Part shown: one piece after another, positions 6,017-7,216 of the stretch
How positions within the stretch are numbered: the stretch's first letter is position 1
Layout: every line of letters starts with the position of its first letter
From: Fen-1077 sp050014355
GTDB taxonomy: Bacteria; Chloroflexota; Dehalococcoidia; Dehalococcoidales; RBG-16-60-22
DNA length: 7,216 bases
Direction: 5' to 3'
NCBI GenBank assembly: GCA_050014355.1
Contig: JBEKDL010000086.1
Coordinates: 1 to 7,216, forward strand
Position numbers and translations under genes: made by a program
The notes under the pieces: model-generated
Databases searched by the model: none
What the model was told of the DNA's origin: nothing
What the model saw: the letters and a program-made list of their open reading frames with translations, nothing else

Positions 6017-7174
6017 CTATTTCTTGAGTATGGTCACGGCACAGGCCGCATTATCGTCCAAAATCCAGCCGCCGGCGTTCTCCGTCAACCCCACCTTGGG
6101 ATTTTTCACCTGCCGTGGGCCGGCTTCGCCGCGGAGCTGCCAGACTATCTCGGCGACCTGCGCCAGGCCGGTGGCGGCGACGGGGTGGCCCTTGGCGGTG
6201 AGCCCGCCGCTGGGGTTGACTGCCAGCTTGCCGGTTATCTGGGTGACACCTTCGTCTATCCACTTCGGCGATTCACCCTCTTTGCAGAAACCCAGCTCTT
6301 CGTAAAGCATCAGCTCGGCCGGGGCCATGCCGTCATGCACCTCGGCCAGGTTGATATCTTCCGGCCCGATACCGGCTTTCTTGTAGGCCAGGCGGGAAGC
6401 GTGTGTGCCTATAGGCTCATGAGGCTCGCCGGGGTAAAAAACCGTGCCGGAAACCAGCTCGCAGGCGGCTACCTGGACCAGAGGCTTGGAGGTGTACTTG
6501 CGGGCCTTTTCGCGCGTGCAGACGATGGCTGCCGCGGCGCCATCGCCCATGGTGGAGCACATGTAGAGCGTCAGCGGCCCGGCAATGACGCGTGCGTTGA
6601 GGATTTCTTCCATGGAGAGCGGCTTACGGAATTGGGCGCGCTCGTTCATCGAGCCGTTCTTCGAGTTCTTCATTGTTACCTTGGCGAAGTGCTCACGGGT
6701 GACATGGTACTTGTCCATCCAGTGTTTGAGGTTCATCGCATATAGCGCTGGGAACATGAACCCGTATTTAGCGTAAGGCGTGCCGGAGGCCATGGCCGCC
6801 GCCGATTTGGCGGTATTATCACAGAATAGCTTTTCCACTCCCAGCGCCAGGGCGATATCGTGATTGCCGGAAGCTACCTCGAGGCAGGCGCCGCGTAAGG
6901 CTGTCGAACCGCTGCTGCAAGCGTTCTCCACGTTGATAATCGGTATCCCGAAGAAGCCGGCCGCGCCCAGTACGTGCTCCCCGATGATGCCCTTGAGGTC
7001 GGTGAGCTGGTAGGCCATAGAGTTGGCGACGTAAGCTATGGGGATGTCCTTGGCGGATATACCCGCATCGTCGATAGCGGCCCAGACAGCTTCTCGACCC
7101 AGGTCCTGCAAGCTTCTTTCCAGAAATTTCCCGAAACGCGTCATGCCGACGCCGATAATAACTACATCTCTCAT
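6017..7174 (-). CDS. SCP2-type thiolase / acetyl-CoA acetyltransferase-like protein
   Basis: A 385-residue thiolase-superfamily protein of the SCP2/lipid-transfer and archaeal type, expected to cleave or form 3-ketoacyl-CoA. The nucleophile is Cys86 in NVENACSSGS, and the catalytic GHP motif is seen at 329-331 in GGLTAKGHPVAATG. The position that is usually HDCF in this group reads HDGM (280-283), so the usual Cys is Gly. The classical second Cys motif (CxG) near the C-terminus is absent, as is normal for this group; instead VGLTENAGGWILDDNAACAV is found. SCP2-type enzymes often act with a DUF35 Zn-ribbon/OB-fold subunit; the tail at 7190-7216 may belong to one. The ATG at 7174 has GAGAGGT 9 nt upstream, overlapping the last base of the preceding stop codon. 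The dehydrogenase follows 35 nt downstream. Thiolysis is likely because Cys86 and His330 are intact, but an aldolase-like or acyltransferase role cannot be excluded. Confidence 0.92.
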   Translation of the reverse strand: MRDVVIIGVGMTRFGKFLERSLQDLGREAVWAAIDDAGISAKDIPIAYVANSMAYQLTDLKGIIGEHVLGAAGFFGIPIINVENACSSGSTALRGACLEVASGNHDIALALGVEKLFCDNTAKSAAAMASGTPYAKYGFMFPALYAMNLKHWMDKYHVTREHFAKVTMKNSKNGSMNERAQFRKPLSMEEILNARVIAGPLTLYMCSTMGDGAAAAIVCTREKARKYTSKPLVQVAACELVSGTVFYPGEPHEPIGTHASRLAYKKAGIGPEDINLAEVHDGMAPAELMLYEELGFCKEGESPKWIDEGVTQITGKLAVNPSGGLTAKGHPVAATGLAQVAEIVWQLRGEAGPRQVKNPKVGLTENAGGWILDDNAACAVTILKK

Positions 7175-7189
7175 GTTGTCTTTACCTCT

Positions 7190-7216
7190 CTATTTATTCA
7201 CCGGTCTGAATTTATA
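7190..7216 (-). CDS. C-terminal tail of an upstream gene, possibly a DUF35 OB-fold protein
   Basis: One minus-strand frame is open from the window edge to a TAG at 7192-7190 and reads YKFRPVNK. A second frame closes earlier at TGA (INSDR), and the third begins with TAA. The stop at 7190 abuts the thiolase Shine-Dalgarno, a coupling typical of operons. DUF35 Zn-ribbon/OB-fold proteins, the usual partners of SCP2-type thiolases, often end in a KFRP-like motif as I recall. With only eight residues visible, this is suggestive only. Confidence 0.3.
   Translation of the reverse strand, partial: YKFRPVNK

Noticed and set aside
6185..6745. Plus-strand open frame of 186 codons
   Set aside because: It is antisense to the thiolase gene, whose catalytic motifs are intact. 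No ribosome binding site or domain supports the plus strand.

Overview
All the protein genes I can support read on the minus strand, so the gene order in transcription runs from high to low coordinates. No RNA genes, mobile elements, CRISPR arrays or phage signals are visible. The mix of genes suggests a Dehalococcoidia-like member of the Chloroflexota, probably a sediment or subsurface lineage. The evidence is a lipoprotein with a long Thr/Ala/Pro linker, a cupin and a SnoaL-like protein of types I associate with such genomes, and an SCP2-type thiolase beside a 3-hydroxyacyl-CoA dehydrogenase. This assignment is an inference from protein style, not from a marker gene.

Layout in transcription order. 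(1) 7216-5121: the last codons of an unseen upstream gene, possibly a DUF35 OB-fold protein, then an SCP2-type thiolase and a 3-hydroxyacyl-CoA dehydrogenase 35 nt later. These look like one operon for acyl-CoA chain shortening. (2) 5120-4439: a 250-base intergenic stretch with a good sigma-70-type promoter, followed by a small cupin gene. (3) 4438-2613: a 112-base spacer with an 11-bp inverted repeat, then a family 5 (peptide/nickel/oligopeptide type) solute-binding lipoprotein ended by a strong 17-bp terminator hairpin. (4) 2602-863: a CocE/NonD (S15-like) serine hydrolase whose ATG lies 10 nt beyond the terminator U-tract, with no visible ribosome binding site. (5) 811-332: an extended -10 promoter and a SnoaL/NTF2-like protein. 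(6) 242-1: a TTGACA promoter, a hairpin touching the Shine-Dalgarno sequence, and the first 51 codons of a small DUF5752-like protein cut by the window edge.

Read together, the genes could support capture of an organic solute at the membrane, hydrolysis of an ester or amide bond, and oxidation plus thiolytic cleavage of the resulting acyl-CoA, with two small-ligand fold proteins (cupin, SnoaL) alongside. The substrate cannot be read from the sequence. The separate promoters and the terminator show that the genes are not one operon, so a shared pathway is only a hypothesis. I found no convincing sign of a wholly new biological system. The points most worth a second look are the terminator/start arrangement at 2603-2662, the HDGM variant of the thiolase motif, the possible DUF35 tail at the right edge, and the orphan transporter lipoprotein.
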